A stretch of DNA of 56,082 bases from Lacticaseibacillus hegangensis (GTDB lineage Bacteria; Bacillota; Bacilli; Lactobacillales; Lactobacillaceae): contig NZ_RHOL01000019.1 of the NCBI RefSeq assembly GCF_003946465.1, positions 1 to 56,082 of the forward strand. The letters run 5' to 3'. The number at the start of each line of letters is the position of its first letter. Position 1 is the stretch's first letter. This document shows positions 38,460-47,291 of the stretch, piece after piece. A program made the position numbers and the translations under genes. The notes beneath the pieces were generated by a model that had not been told where the DNA came from, did no database searches, and saw nothing but the letters and a program-made list of their open reading frames with translations.

Positions 38460-39919
38460 AACTGCTCTATCAACAGATGCTGGCATTTTTCGGCGTCCTG
38501 ATCGTGGCAATGGCGATCATTTCGGTGATGTTCATTCGCTCGACCTCAAGCACGGTGTGGCAGAACAGCTTTGACCAGCTGGAGGAATACACCGACGTGC
38601 TCAAGGATCACGCGGTGGATCCAAACACCTACCTGATCAACACGGAATTCATTGCGCACTCCGAGGAAATTCTGAAGAAGCAGAATGTCCATTTCATGAT
38701 TTATGATGCCACCAATACCGTGCGTTACCCGCAAGCAGCAGAGGAACAAGGCACGGCCATCGCCAGCAAGTACTGGAAACAGCTGGAAAATGGGGATGCG
38801 GTGGCGCTGCCGGAGCTCACGACGAACCCGCGCAACGGCAAGCAGCAAAGCATGACGATTTACTACAAGCCAGTCTTTTTGTCCGGCAAGCTGCTGTTTG
38901 TCATCGCGGCCTTCGCGCCGGTCGACAACATTCAAAGCTCGCTTAGGCGGACTGAGTACAATTTGTTCATCGCCTTTTTGCTGTCGCTTTTGGTCGCCAT
39001 TGTCCTCAGCTATGTGTTGGCGCGGTATCAGGTCAACCGGATCAACCGGTTGCGGCAGGTCACGCATCAAGTCGCGGAAGGCAATTACGATGTCGATGTC
39101 AAAATCAACAGTCGCACTCATGATGAGGTTGCCGGTCTGGCCGATGACTTTCAAGACATGGTCGGCTCGCTGCGAGACAGTCAGGCAGAGATTCACCGCC
39201 AAGAGGAGCGCCGCCGCCAGTTTATGGCCGATGCCGCGCACGAAATGCGCACACCGCTGACGACTATCAACGGCCTGCTGGAAGGGCTGGCCTACGATGC
39301 GATTCCTGAGGAAAGTAAGGGTGAGTCCATCCAGCTGATGCGCAATGAAACCAACCGGTTGATTCGCCTGGTCAACGAAAATCTGGACTACGAGAAGATC
39401 CGGACCAACCAGATTTTACTGAAGAAACAGACGTTTAATGCGACTGAGGCACTGGGCGAGATTAAGGTCCAGCTTCAGCAGAAGGCGGCTGACGCCAAGG
39501 ATAAACTCGTGCTCAAGGCCAGTCCGGACGTTCAGGTGTACGCGGACCGCGACCGGTTTGTTCAGGTGATGGTCAACATCATCCAAAATGCGATTCAGTT
39601 CACTCAAAACGGGACGATCACGGTCACGGCCAAAACTGGGTACCATCAAACTGAGTTGAGCGTTGCCGATAGCGGGATCGGGATGACTGAAGACCAGGTT
39701 AAGAACATCTGGGAACGTTACTACAAGGCCGACCCATCCCGGAAGAACACGAAGTACGGCGAATCCGGGTTGGGGCTCGCCATCGTGCACCAACTGGTCA
39801 CGCTGCACGGCGGCACGATCGATGTGCAGTCCAAGCAGGGTGAGGGGACGACTCTCACCGTCGCTTTCCCGGACCAGGAGACTGCGCCGAAGCAGGCGCC
39901 CATTACGCATACGAAATAA
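38456..39919 (+). CDS. Sensor histidine kinase (YclK-like)
   Basis: 487 aa. Membrane segment 1 (about 8-27), an extracytoplasmic sensor of about 140 residues (28-165), segment 2 (about 170-189), HAMP (about 190-242), then the HisKA box with phospho-acceptor His262 (AAHEMRTPLTTINGL). The ATPase domain has the N box (MVNIIQNAIQF), G1 (VADSGIGMT), F box-like WERYYKADPS and G2 (SGLGLAIVHQL). It forms an operon with the response regulator and ends at a terminator. The short signal-sensing loop shows no domain I recognise. Confidence 0.95.
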   Translation: MKLLYQQMLAFFGVLIVAMAIISVMFIRSTSSTVWQNSFDQLEEYTDVLKDHAVDPNTYLINTEFIAHSEEILKKQNVHFMIYDATNTVRYPQAAEEQGTAIASKYWKQLENGDAVALPELTTNPRNGKQQSMTIYYKPVFLSGKLLFVIAAFAPVDNIQSSLRRTEYNLFIAFLLSLLVAIVLSYVLARYQVNRINRLRQVTHQVAEGNYDVDVKINSRTHDEVAGLADDFQDMVGSLRDSQAEIHRQEERRRQFMADAAHEMRTPLTTINGLLEGLAYDAIPEESKGESIQLMRNETNRLIRLVNENLDYEKIRTNQILLKKQTFNATEALGEIKVQLQQKAADAKDKLVLKASPDVQVYADRDRFVQVMVNIIQNAIQFTQNGTITVTAKTGYHQTELSVADSGIGMTEDQVKNIWERYYKADPSRKNTKYGESGLGLAIVHQLVTLHGGTIDVQSKQGEGTTLTVAFPDQETAPKQAPITHTK

Positions 39920-39923
39920 GCAG

Positions 39924-39958
39924 ACACCCAAGCGCACTTCAGTTGGCTTGGGTGTTTT
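39924..39958 (+). terminator. Terminator of the two-component operon
   Basis: ACACCCAAGC / GCTTGGGTGT, 12-nt loop, TTTT tail. Confidence 0.85.
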
Positions 39959-40043
39959 CGTCGTTTAGGCCGGACTTTCTGTGCGCAACTGTTCACCACA
40001 CGTGATACAATAGGGCTATTTGATAGGGAATCGAGGATTTACT

Positions 40044-40478
40044 GTGGAAAAATACTATATCGTCGATAGTTCAATTTTGCCTGACGTGGTTGAGAAGGTC
40101 ATCGCGGCCCGGACGATGATTGAAAACGGTCAGGTCCGCCAGGTTTCAGAAGCGGTCAAGCAGGTGGGCATCTCCCGGGGGACCTATTACAAGTACAAGG
40201 ATTATGTGTTCCTGCCTGACGCCGGCCTGGCTCAGCGCAAGGCCGTGATTTCGCTGATGCTTCACCATGATCGCGGGATCCTGTCTGAGGTCTTGACGAC
40301 GCTGTCTAACGCCGATGCGTCGATTATTACGATCAACCAGAACATTCCGATTCACGACTGGGCCAGCGTCGTGATTTCTTTCGATATCAGTAACCTGACC
40401 GGCACGGTTGACAGTCTGCTCGCCGCCTTGAAAAAGTCGCGCGGGGTGACCGATGTGACCCTGATCTCAGTGGAGTAG
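40044..40478 (+). CDS. pheB: PheB-like ACT-domain protein (UPF0735)
   Basis: 144 aa from GTG 40044, chosen because family members begin with KYYIVDSSILP and CGAGGATTT lies upstream. An N-terminal helix-turn-helix-like segment (VSEAVKQVGISRGTYYKYKDYV) precedes an ACT domain (about 70-144, MLHHDRGILSEVLTTLSNADASI). The architecture suggests an amino-acid-responsive regulator. In B. subtilis the homologue lies next to pheA, which is not present here. Function is therefore inferred from the family name only. Confidence 0.88.
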   Translation: MEKYYIVDSSILPDVVEKVIAARTMIENGQVRQVSEAVKQVGISRGTYYKYKDYVFLPDAGLAQRKAVISLMLHHDRGILSEVLTTLSNADASIITINQNIPIHDWASVVISFDISNLTGTVDSLLAALKKSRGVTDVTLISVE

Positions 40479-40497
40479 CGCAAAATCGTCAGATTAA

Positions 40498-40540
40498 ACT
40501 TGCAAGTGAATTTAATGAGGTATATTCTAATTTGCAAGTA
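40498..40540 (+). promoter_or_regulatory. Promoter with duplicated TTGCAAGT operator
   Basis: TTGCAA (40500-40505) -17 bp- TATTCT (40523-40528). The -35 lies in the perfect palindrome ACTTGCAAGT (40498-40507), and TTGCAAGT recurs at 40532-40539, exactly 32 bp (three helical turns) downstream. This looks like a two-site operator around the -10. Confidence 0.55.
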
Positions 40541-40607
40541 CAAACGTGGGTTATGGGAGTGACCTGCGTTGTCTGAGACGATTATTGTCGTTGGGGGGCT
40601 TTTCTGA

Positions 40608-41111
40608 ATGAGCCGGATTGTGAAGCTGTTTTGTGGTATTTTATTCGCACTGATCGCGGTACTGCCGGCGCTTTTGCTGGTGGCAATGATTCTACTGATT
40701 TCGGTTGCTTTTGCCGGGGTCAGCGCCCCGATTGCCTTGGGGCTGGTACCGCCGCTGCTTGTTCTGGGACTGATTGGTGTCCCGCTGCTTTCAGCAATCC
40801 TGCTGGTGGGCCTCTGGTTTGCCCATTTTCATCAGGCGACGCTGCATGTGCTGGATAACGGGGTCAAGCGTGAGCTGACAATCAAAATCAACTTGACCGG
40901 CCGTCAAATCTTGCGCCAGCTGCAAAATGAGACCGTCATCGCACATCACCACGGGGGCAGCTGGTTTTCCGCCTTCGACCACGCCCTTGAAGGATTCTTT
41001 CACGACGAGCTGCGCGACTACCTGCTGCATCAGGTCAGCGAGCAGTACGGGCTGGACGTTGAGGAAGTCATGCGCCTGGCGGATGACCGGGATTACCATT
41101 TCTCACTTTAA
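40608..41111 (+). CDS. Membrane protein with soluble C-terminal domain (167 aa), unknown function
   Basis: GGGGGGC precedes ATG 40608. Two long hydrophobic hairpin segments (about 7-38 and 42-72) are followed by a cytosolic domain with HVLDNGVKRELTIKINLTGRQI, a His-rich VIAHHHGGSWFSAFDHALEGF stretch (21-residue region near 104-124, split here only for reference) and an acidic, helical end. I do not recognise the family. The promoter is likely regulated (paired TTGCAAGT sites). Confidence 0.7.
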   Translation: MSRIVKLFCGILFALIAVLPALLLVAMILLISVAFAGVSAPIALGLVPPLLVLGLIGVPLLSAILLVGLWFAHFHQATLHVLDNGVKRELTIKINLTGRQILRQLQNETVIAHHHGGSWFSAFDHALEGFFHDELRDYLLHQVSEQYGLDVEEVMRLADDRDYHFSL

Positions 41112-41151
41112 CTGAAAACGCGGCTGAGCTATAAAGCGGTTTTAGCCCAAA

Positions 41152-41210
41152 ACACAAGGACCTCTGGGCCACGATTCGTTCTTAGAATCGCGGTGCAGAG
41201 GCCCTTGTGT
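41152..41210 (-). terminator. Long imperfect palindrome, terminator of the Y-family polymerase gene
   Basis: A 59-bp palindrome with arms ACACAAGG / CCTTGTGT, CCTCTG / CAGAGG and CGATTC / GAATCG. On the minus strand it is followed by TTTT, so it most likely ends the polymerase transcript; it could also stop rightward transcription. Confidence 0.65.
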
Positions 41211-41253
41211 ACTTGGATGTTGCTTTATTATGTCTGGCGCCGATTTTGGGCCC

Positions 41254-42567
41254 TCATTCATAGCTGTTGCCGCCGTTGTGGCCGCCGACCAGGCTGGCCC
41301 GCTGAATCGCGGTGCCGCCGCGCAGTTTACTTTTGGCGTAGACCACTGCTGTAAAGCCAAATTTCGTGCGCAGCGTGTCCACGGTGCGGGCCAAATCGGT
41401 CGTGCGGACCTGCTCGGCCACCGGTTGCAAAAGACTGAGCTGCTCGCCGGTGTCTGGACCCAGCCGGCCGGTGTACACGGCGATGTTGCGGATCACCTCG
41501 CCGTGCCAATAGCGGCGAAACAGCATGATCAGGGCTTCGTTCAGCTCGTCGTTGCGATTGGTGGGAAAAATGCGCAGCGCGTGGCTGAAGCCGCTTTTGC
41601 CCGAAGCCTCTGCGGCCGCATAGGAAAAGCCAATGCCGAGGCTGATGCTGCCGGCCTTCTTGTGATGATGGCGGAGCCGGGCGGCCACCTGCTCACCGAT
41701 TTCCTTGATCACCAGCTCGATTTCGCTTTGAATCGCGTAGTCGCGTGGCAGCACTTGTGAGTTGCCGATGCTTGGTGCTCTAGTCACCACGCGCTTGGCG
41801 ATGGTGGTGCGATCGATGCCCCAGGCCAGGGCAAACAGCTGCTGGCCGATGATACCCATTTCCTGTTCCAGTAGGTAAGGGTTAGCGTGCGCCAGCTCGT
41901 AAATCGTGGTAATGCCCAGCCGCCTAAGATGCGCGGCGGTGCGGTCGGCGATGCTCCACACGGCAGTCATGTCGTCGATCGACCACAGCTTTTCCGGTAC
42001 CGTGGCGTAGGAGATCTCGCCAATGAGATCCGGCTGATGTTTGGCGTACACATCCAAGGCAATCTTGGCCTGGACCGGATTTTCGCCAATGCCGACGGTG
42101 GTGTAAAGGCCCAGCGCATGGTACACCGCCTTCTGGATGCGCTTGGCCACCTCGCGCGGGGTCTTGCCGAAAAGCCGCCAGGAGTGCGTGAGGTCCAGCA
42201 CCGATTCGTCGATCGAATACGGCCATAGATCAGAGTCCGCGACAAAGCGCCGGAAGATGTCGTTGATCTGCAGATTGCGCTGGATGTAGAGGTTCATGCG
42301 CGGCGGGACCACCATCAGGTTGGGGTCGTCAGGCAGGTCGCGCTGACGGCTGACGTTTGCCTGCAAGCCGTACTCCTTTTTCGCGATCGGCGAGGTGGCC
42401 AGAATCAGGCCGCCGTTGGTATTTTCCTGCTCAGACATGACGACTAAGGCGACCTTCAGCGGGTCCCAGCCGCGGGCGACCGCCTCAACGGAAGCGTAGA
42501 AGGATTTATTATCGATTAAAAAAACGACCCGGTGCGGCTCGTTTGCATAAATAGACGGTTCACTCAT
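41254..42567 (-). CDS. Y-family (UmuC/DinB-type) translesion DNA polymerase
   Basis: 437 aa from ATG 42567, which has GAGGTG seven bases upstream; a TTG two codons earlier is too close. Palm motifs FLIDNKSFYASVE and YSIDESVLDLT carry the three catalytic acidic residues. The thumb helix-hairpin-helix (SIADRTAAHLRRLGITTIYEL) and a C-terminal little-finger domain follow. NRSH-like SOS cassettes of Gram-positive plasmids and phages (UvrX/RumA type) are the nearest relatives; no umuD partner is present. A LexA/DinR box overlaps its promoter, so it is almost certainly damage-inducible. Confidence 0.93.
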   Translation of the reverse strand: MSEPSIYANEPHRVVFLIDNKSFYASVEAVARGWDPLKVALVVMSEQENTNGGLILATSPIAKKEYGLQANVSRQRDLPDDPNLMVVPPRMNLYIQRNLQINDIFRRFVADSDLWPYSIDESVLDLTHSWRLFGKTPREVAKRIQKAVYHALGLYTTVGIGENPVQAKIALDVYAKHQPDLIGEISYATVPEKLWSIDDMTAVWSIADRTAAHLRRLGITTIYELAHANPYLLEQEMGIIGQQLFALAWGIDRTTIAKRVVTRAPSIGNSQVLPRDYAIQSEIELVIKEIGEQVAARLRHHHKKAGSISLGIGFSYAAAEASGKSGFSHALRIFPTNRNDELNEALIMLFRRYWHGEVIRNIAVYTGRLGPDTGEQLSLLQPVAEQVRTTDLARTVDTLRTKFGFTAVVYAKSKLRGGTAIQRASLVGGHNGGNSYE

Positions 42568-42587
42568 CGCCAATCACCTCGAGGTTC

Positions 42588-42617
42588 ATTATACGAACAA
42601 ACGTTCTATTTTGGCAA
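42588..42617 (-). promoter_or_regulatory. Promoter of the translesion polymerase gene
   Basis: Minus strand TTGCCA (42617-42612), 18-bp spacer, TATAAT (42593-42588). Confidence 0.8.
42594..42607. promoter_or_regulatory. LexA/DinR (SOS) box
   Basis: CGAACAAACGTTCT matches the Gram-positive consensus CGAAC-N4-GTTYG at all but the last base. It fills the spacer between the -35 and -10 of the polymerase promoter. Confidence 0.85.
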
Positions 42618-42637
42618 GCAATTTGATTCGCAGTGAG

Positions 42638-42646
42638 TGCTATAAT
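42638..42646 (+). promoter_or_regulatory. Extended -10 promoter of the second aldo/keto reductase
   Basis: TGC-TATAAT, 34 bp before ATG 42680. Confidence 0.65.
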
Positions 42647-42679
42647 TTTAATGTTCAGATTAAAAAATGAGGTGAAAGA

Positions 42680-43522
42680 ATGTCAGTATTAACAGATTCA
42701 TACACCCTGCCAAATGGGGTCAAGATCCCGCAGGTCGGCTTTGGGACCTGGCAGATTCCTAATGGAGACAAGGCTTATCAGGCGGTGACTGAGGCGTTGC
42801 GCCAGGGTTATCGTCACATTGATACGGCCCATGGCTACGGCAACGAGGAAAGCGTGGGCAAGGCGATCCGCGATTCTGGGATCCCTCGCGATCAGATTTT
42901 CGTGACCTCGAAGCTTCCGGCAGGTGCGAAGACGGCGGAGGCAGCACAACAAGCCTTTGCGGAGTCCATGGCGCGGCTGGACCTCGGCTACATCGACATG
43001 TACCTGATCCACGCCCCGTGGCCGTGGGAGGAGTTTGGGGCCGACTACCGGGTGCAGAACCGGACGGTGTGGGCCCAGATGGAATCCTTCTACACCAGTA
43101 AAAAAGTGCGTGCGATTGGGATTTCTAACTTCAACCTGCGCGACCAGGAGGATCTGTACGCGCACTGCAAGATCAAGCCAATGGCGCTGCAGCTGCAGTA
43201 TTACATCGGTTTTACCGAAGATGACAACGTCCAGTGTGCTAAGGAGAACGGCCTGTTGGTCGAGGCCTTTTCACCGCTGGCAACTGGCTTCTTGCTCAAC
43301 AATGATGCGGTCAAAACCGTGGCGGCGCATTACGGCACCGGGGTGGCTCAGGTGGCGATCCGCTACGTCCTGCAAAAAGGGCTCCTGCCGCTGCCAAAGG
43401 CGACCAGCCCGGCGCACATTAAAGCTAACACCGAGTTGGACTTTACGCTCAGTGCTGAAGACATGAAGACGCTGGACAGCCTGAAGGACACCGCACCAGG
43501 TGAGGACAATAACCGGTACTGA
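42680..43522 (+). CDS. Aldo/keto reductase, second paralogue
   Basis: 280 aa. The tetrad Asp48, Tyr53, Lys78 and His111 is intact (YRHIDTA, AHGYGNEE, VTSKLP, LIHAPWPW). It is clearly homologous to the protein at 2155-2970, with the same HAPWPW and LPLPKAT motifs. GAGGTGAAAG precedes the start. Unlike the first copy it is monocistronic, with its own promoter and terminator. Substrate unknown. Confidence 0.92.
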   Translation: MSVLTDSYTLPNGVKIPQVGFGTWQIPNGDKAYQAVTEALRQGYRHIDTAHGYGNEESVGKAIRDSGIPRDQIFVTSKLPAGAKTAEAAQQAFAESMARLDLGYIDMYLIHAPWPWEEFGADYRVQNRTVWAQMESFYTSKKVRAIGISNFNLRDQEDLYAHCKIKPMALQLQYYIGFTEDDNVQCAKENGLLVEAFSPLATGFLLNNDAVKTVAAHYGTGVAQVAIRYVLQKGLLPLPKATSPAHIKANTELDFTLSAEDMKTLDSLKDTAPGEDNNRY

Positions 43523-43529
43523 GACAATA

Positions 43530-43561
43530 AAAAACACGCCTGATTTTTAGGCGTGTTTTTT
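43530..43561 (+). terminator. Bidirectional terminator
   Basis: 12-bp stem AAAAACACGCCT / AGGCGTGTTTTT. It serves both the reductase and the converging minus-strand gene, whose last codons lie in the right arm. Confidence 0.85.
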
Positions 43562-44128
43562 GGTGCCATCTGACGCGGCTGCCAAGCTGGGGGCGCGTGT
43601 GAAGCTGTGGTCTGGATGGGCGTCGATCAAGCTTTGATCGGCTGTGAGAATCACAAACCGCGAGTGAGTGCCTGCCAGCGCCTGGTTGGCGAAGCTCAGG
43701 AAGGCACGCGTCTCGGTCGGCACCATTGCGGCGGGCAACCCCTTGGCCAAAATGACGGGTCGCTTGCCCATGAGGCCGCGGAAGAATTGGACATAAAGAC
43801 TTTCCGCTGGGGTCAGCTGGCTTGCGGGCTGATCTAAGAACAGAGTGTCTTGGCGCAGTGCTTCGGGCAGCTGGTTCAGGGCCTGGCCGCGACTGTTGAT
43901 GAGCAGGTTGGCGCGGACCGACAGATAGGGCACGATGCCGGTGTCGGTTTCATCGACCAGGGCCAGCGCTTTGGTGCAGCCGCCGCTGACAAAAGCCTGG
44001 GTGTAGGCGGCGAACGTCTGACTCAGCGAGTCAGCGGAAACAAAGACAAAACTGGTGGTTCCCGGCGCGAAGAGGGTCTGAACATGATCGCGGAAACTTT
44101 GTGCCATTTGGGGATGGAAAAGCGTCAT
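43547..44128 (-). CDS. Protein resembling a P-loop-less ABC ATPase partner (193 aa)
   Basis: I start at ATG 44128 because AAGGAG lies eight bases upstream; a TTG two codons earlier is less likely. The segment DTLFLDQPASQLTPAE resembles an ABC Walker B plus D-loop (LLLDEPTSALDP), and FVILTAD recalls the switch region. No Walker A or LSGGQ signature is present, so it cannot bind ATP in the normal way. It follows an FtsX-like permease gene after 12 bp, the usual order for such transporters. It may be a decayed or repurposed ATPase; the family is not recognised with certainty. Confidence 0.55.
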   Translation of the reverse strand: MTLFHPQMAQSFRDHVQTLFAPGTTSFVFVSADSLSQTFAAYTQAFVSGGCTKALALVDETDTGIVPYLSVRANLLINSRGQALNQLPEALRQDTLFLDQPASQLTPAESLYVQFFRGLMGKRPVILAKGLPAAMVPTETRAFLSFANQALAGTHSRFVILTADQSLIDAHPDHSFTRAPSLAAASDGTKKHA

Positions 44129-44140
44129 AGACAAGGCTCC

Positions 44141-44926
44141 TTAAGAATTGACTTGATCGGTTGAAGACGCGGTGTGCAGCAGCTGCCGCCTGAGTAAACT
44201 CAATTCGGCAAGCGCGGCAGTGCCTTGCCCTAAAATAATCGTGCCACACCCGGTCAGCAGGGTCGGGACAAAGCCATAAAGTTGGTGCGACGGCTGTGGG
44301 GCATTCGGCGGCGGGCCAGGAAAGAAGAGTCCGGGGCCGGTAAACTCAGTCAGTTTGTGTTCAAACAGTGCCTTGAGGCTTTGGGTCGCCGTGCTGCTGG
44401 ACACCGTGCTGCTGAACTCGGCGGTCAGCGCGTTGCGGCTTTGCGTCATCAGCAGGTGATTGAGCGAGTCGCTCAGCAAGAATGTGACCAACCCGACGAA
44501 CAGGAAGGCCCCGACAAACACCAATAGGCTTTCCACCACGTATTGGGCAGCGACGTCAAACGGACTTTTGCCTAAGATCAGGTAGGTTTCCGACTCTGCC
44601 CGCCGGTTGTGTGCGGACCACCAGCCGAACCCTAAACTCAGCAGCAAGGTGATCGCAACCGCCAGCCACCAGGTGGCCACATACCGGCCATCAAGGGAGG
44701 CATAGCCGGCCTTGACCGCTTGCACGACTCGGCTGGAAGTCGTCTGACCATTGGTCGTCAGCATTTCCAGGCGGTTGAGAAAGCCTTGGCGCATATTGGC
44801 ATTAGCGTGGCGAAGCGACCATAACGCCAGACTAGTGAGGCAAAACAGGGCGGCAAGCAGCAATTCGCCGAAGTAAATGCGTTTACGATATCGAATGGCA
44901 CTGGTTACGCGCTCCATGAACCGCAT
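44141..44926 (-). CDS. FtsX/MacB-like ABC permease
   Basis: 261 aa from ATG 44926 (AAGGTGG upstream); a longer frame from 45007 has no ribosome site. Membrane segment 1 (LLLAALFCLTSLALWSL), an extracellular loop of about 50 residues, then segments near WWLAVAITLLLSLGFGWWSA, YVVESLLVFVGAFLFVGLV and a C-terminal one near VPTLLTGCGTII. RRAESETYLILGKSPFDVAAQY is the cytoplasmic loop common in FtsX-like permeases (RKKEIGILRALG type). Its only neighbour is the P-loop-less protein, so the ATPase, if any, is encoded elsewhere. Confidence 0.7.
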   Translation of the reverse strand: MRFMERVTSAIRYRKRIYFGELLLAALFCLTSLALWSLRHANANMRQGFLNRLEMLTTNGQTTSSRVVQAVKAGYASLDGRYVATWWLAVAITLLLSLGFGWWSAHNRRAESETYLILGKSPFDVAAQYVVESLLVFVGAFLFVGLVTFLLSDSLNHLLMTQSRNALTAEFSSTVSSSTATQSLKALFEHKLTEFTGPGLFFPGPPPNAPQPSHQLYGFVPTLLTGCGTIILGQGTAALAELSLLRRQLLHTASSTDQVNS

Positions 44927-45041
44927 GCTTGTCACCACCTTTTGACTCAAAGTATAACGGGCAGTTTTGAACAAAGTGTGAAGCCGACGCGAAAAAGTGA
45001 GTGTCAAAAAAGGCCCTGATTCGCATCAGAGCCAAACAAGG

Positions 45042-47291
45042 TTATTTGCTGGTTTGCTTGGATTGCCGGACCTCGCCATTGGCTTGGTCGGCAACCTTGG
45101 CAGGGTAGCTGCTGAGCACGCTGGAATCATTTGCGACCTCGGGGGCGTCAGTGCTGAAGTCAGACATAGTTGACTGGTCATTGTTTTGGCTGAACACCGA
45201 GGTCGACTTTTTCCCGGCCTGTTGCTCCACGTGCATCATTTGTGCCAAGCTCTGCGAAAAGTCGGCCTGGGCCGGGTTGACCGGGGTATAGCCTTTTGGC
45301 ACGTAGAAGCGGAGCAGATTTTTGTTGGCGAGGGTGTCCGAAAGCGCCAGTTCCTGATCGACGTGCTTTTGTTTTGCGTCAATTTTGGCCTGCTCAGCGG
45401 CTGGCAAGCTGACCAGTTGGCCGGTCTTATTGTCATAGACACTGCCGCTGAGCACGGTGTAGCGCGGGGTGACAAAGTCATGGTCGCGAAAGGCGACGGT
45501 GGTGTCATGCTGCGGGGAAAGCAGATCGGTGCCGAATTGGACAAAATGCTGCGTGTTCACACCAAGCAGGTGGAGCAGTGTCGGCAAGACGTCGATCTCG
45601 CCACCGTATGTGTGGTTGATGCCGCCCTTGAGCCCCGGCATGTGGAAAATTAAAGGCACGCGCTGGAGCTGAGCGTTGTCGAAGGCGTCCCAGTCGTCTG
45701 CAGTGGCGTCGTTGGTGAGCTTCGCGGCCGTGGGATTGGCGTCCGGCGTCAGCATGGCGGCGAGGTTCTTGTTGCGGTCGTCCGACAGGCCGTAGTGGTC
45801 ACCGTACAGCATGACCAGCGAGTTTTTCTCCAGCCCAGACGTTTTCAGGTAGGTGAAAAACTCTGCCAGCGCTTGGTCGAGGTAGTGGGCGGTTCGGAAG
45901 TAACCTTTGATATAGGCGTCATCGGTGTTGGCCTCAGGAAAATCGGAATCCTGGTCGGTGATGAAAAACGGGTAGTGATTCGTCGTCGTGATGACCTTGG
46001 CGTAAAACGGCTGCTGCAGGTGTTCCAAGTACTTGACCGTCTCGCCGAATAGCAGCTTGTCCTTGATGCCATAAGCCGTGCGGGTGTTGGCGTCGTGATT
46101 ATAGAAATTGCCGTCAAAAAAGTAGTTATACCCAAGGCTCTTGTACACGTTGTTGCGGTTCCAGAAGGTGCCCACGCCGCCGTGGAACACGGCACTGGTG
46201 TAGCCGGCGTACTGCTGCAGCAGGCTGGGCGCACCCTGGAAGGTGTTATCCGTCCCGAGCGCGGAAAATAGCGAGCCAGAGGCCAGCCCAAACGTACTGG
46301 TTTCGAGCATGTTCTCGGCGTCGGAGGTCTTGCCGGGCCCGACCTGATGGTAGAAGTTATCAAAGCTCAGCGTGTCCTTCTGCTTGATCAGCGCGTTTAA
46401 AAACGGGGTGACCTCTTGGCCGTCCACCTTTTGGCCAATCAGGAATTGCTGGAACGACTCCAGGTGGATGATGATGACATTTTTGCCTTTCGCCGTGCCT
46501 TCGTAGCTGACGTTAGGGGCGGCGTAATGGCTTTGGGTGTACTGCAAGATTTTGTCCATGTCGGCGCTGTCGGCGCTGGCGCGCACCTGATTGTTGCGCG
46601 CGGTTTGGAAGCCATCGTAAGCCGTGAACGGCACCAGACCCAGGTACTTGACGGTGTAATTATGATCGAAGTTGCGCGTCAGCAGCTGGGGCCGGTTCAA
46701 CTCGCTGACTGCCATGGTGACGCCAAAAAAGGCGACGGCGACCAGTGACACGGCCTGGGCGAGGTGATAAGTGACTGGACGGGGGTCCAAAGTGAGGCCA
46801 AAGTGCGGCCACTGCAGGGATTCGTGGTGAATGTAGCGCCAGAGGTTGCGCAAGCCGTAGACGAGGTAGGCCAAGACCACCAGTACGACGTCGAGCCAGT
46901 AAACTAAGTCGCGCGGGGTCAGCATGTTTAAGGTGCTGGTGCCAAGCCCTTGACTCACCTTGGAGACGCCCAGCATCGTCTGCACCGTCATGAAATCGCT
47001 GAATTCTCGGTAGTACAGGACATTGGCAAAGACCAAGATGGTCAGCAGCACGTAGACCACGATCGCCAAGACGTAAGCGCGACGCGGTTTTTTAAGGTAA
47101 AGGGCCAGGCCCAGCAGGAAAGCGTCGATGCCCAGCGGATTGATCAGTTGCAGCACTTGCTGCAGCAGTCCTTCGGCGCCGAGCGTGAAGTCGACGTAAT
47201 AAGCGAACTCCGTCTTTACCCAGAGCAAGGTCAATAAGATAATCAAAAACCCTACTCGGGTCGTTCTAAGCCGGTTGCTCAGGTCTTTCAC
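45042..47291 (-). CDS. LTA-synthase-family sulfatase (lipoteichoic acid polymerase-like)
   Basis: 749 aa from GTG 47291, which follows AAGGAGGCGCGCC. Five N-terminal membrane segments precede an extracellular alkaline-phosphatase-fold domain. Metal and nucleophile motifs match LtaS: VIIIHLESFQ (Glu), PGKTSDAEN (nucleophile Thr), and LYGDHYGLSDD (Asp-His). The family polymerises glycerol-phosphate from phosphatidylglycerol. The C-terminal about 100 residues beyond the catalytic domain are Ser/Gln-rich and probably disordered. A stand-alone gene; whether it is the main synthase or a primase/paralogue is unknown. Confidence 0.92.
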   Translation of the reverse strand: MKDLSNRLRTTRVGFLIILLTLLWVKTEFAYYVDFTLGAEGLLQQVLQLINPLGIDAFLLGLALYLKKPRRAYVLAIVVYVLLTILVFANVLYYREFSDFMTVQTMLGVSKVSQGLGTSTLNMLTPRDLVYWLDVVLVVLAYLVYGLRNLWRYIHHESLQWPHFGLTLDPRPVTYHLAQAVSLVAVAFFGVTMAVSELNRPQLLTRNFDHNYTVKYLGLVPFTAYDGFQTARNNQVRASADSADMDKILQYTQSHYAAPNVSYEGTAKGKNVIIIHLESFQQFLIGQKVDGQEVTPFLNALIKQKDTLSFDNFYHQVGPGKTSDAENMLETSTFGLASGSLFSALGTDNTFQGAPSLLQQYAGYTSAVFHGGVGTFWNRNNVYKSLGYNYFFDGNFYNHDANTRTAYGIKDKLLFGETVKYLEHLQQPFYAKVITTTNHYPFFITDQDSDFPEANTDDAYIKGYFRTAHYLDQALAEFFTYLKTSGLEKNSLVMLYGDHYGLSDDRNKNLAAMLTPDANPTAAKLTNDATADDWDAFDNAQLQRVPLIFHMPGLKGGINHTYGGEIDVLPTLLHLLGVNTQHFVQFGTDLLSPQHDTTVAFRDHDFVTPRYTVLSGSVYDNKTGQLVSLPAAEQAKIDAKQKHVDQELALSDTLANKNLLRFYVPKGYTPVNPAQADFSQSLAQMMHVEQQAGKKSTSVFSQNNDQSTMSDFSTDAPEVANDSSVLSSYPAKVADQANGEVRQSKQTSK

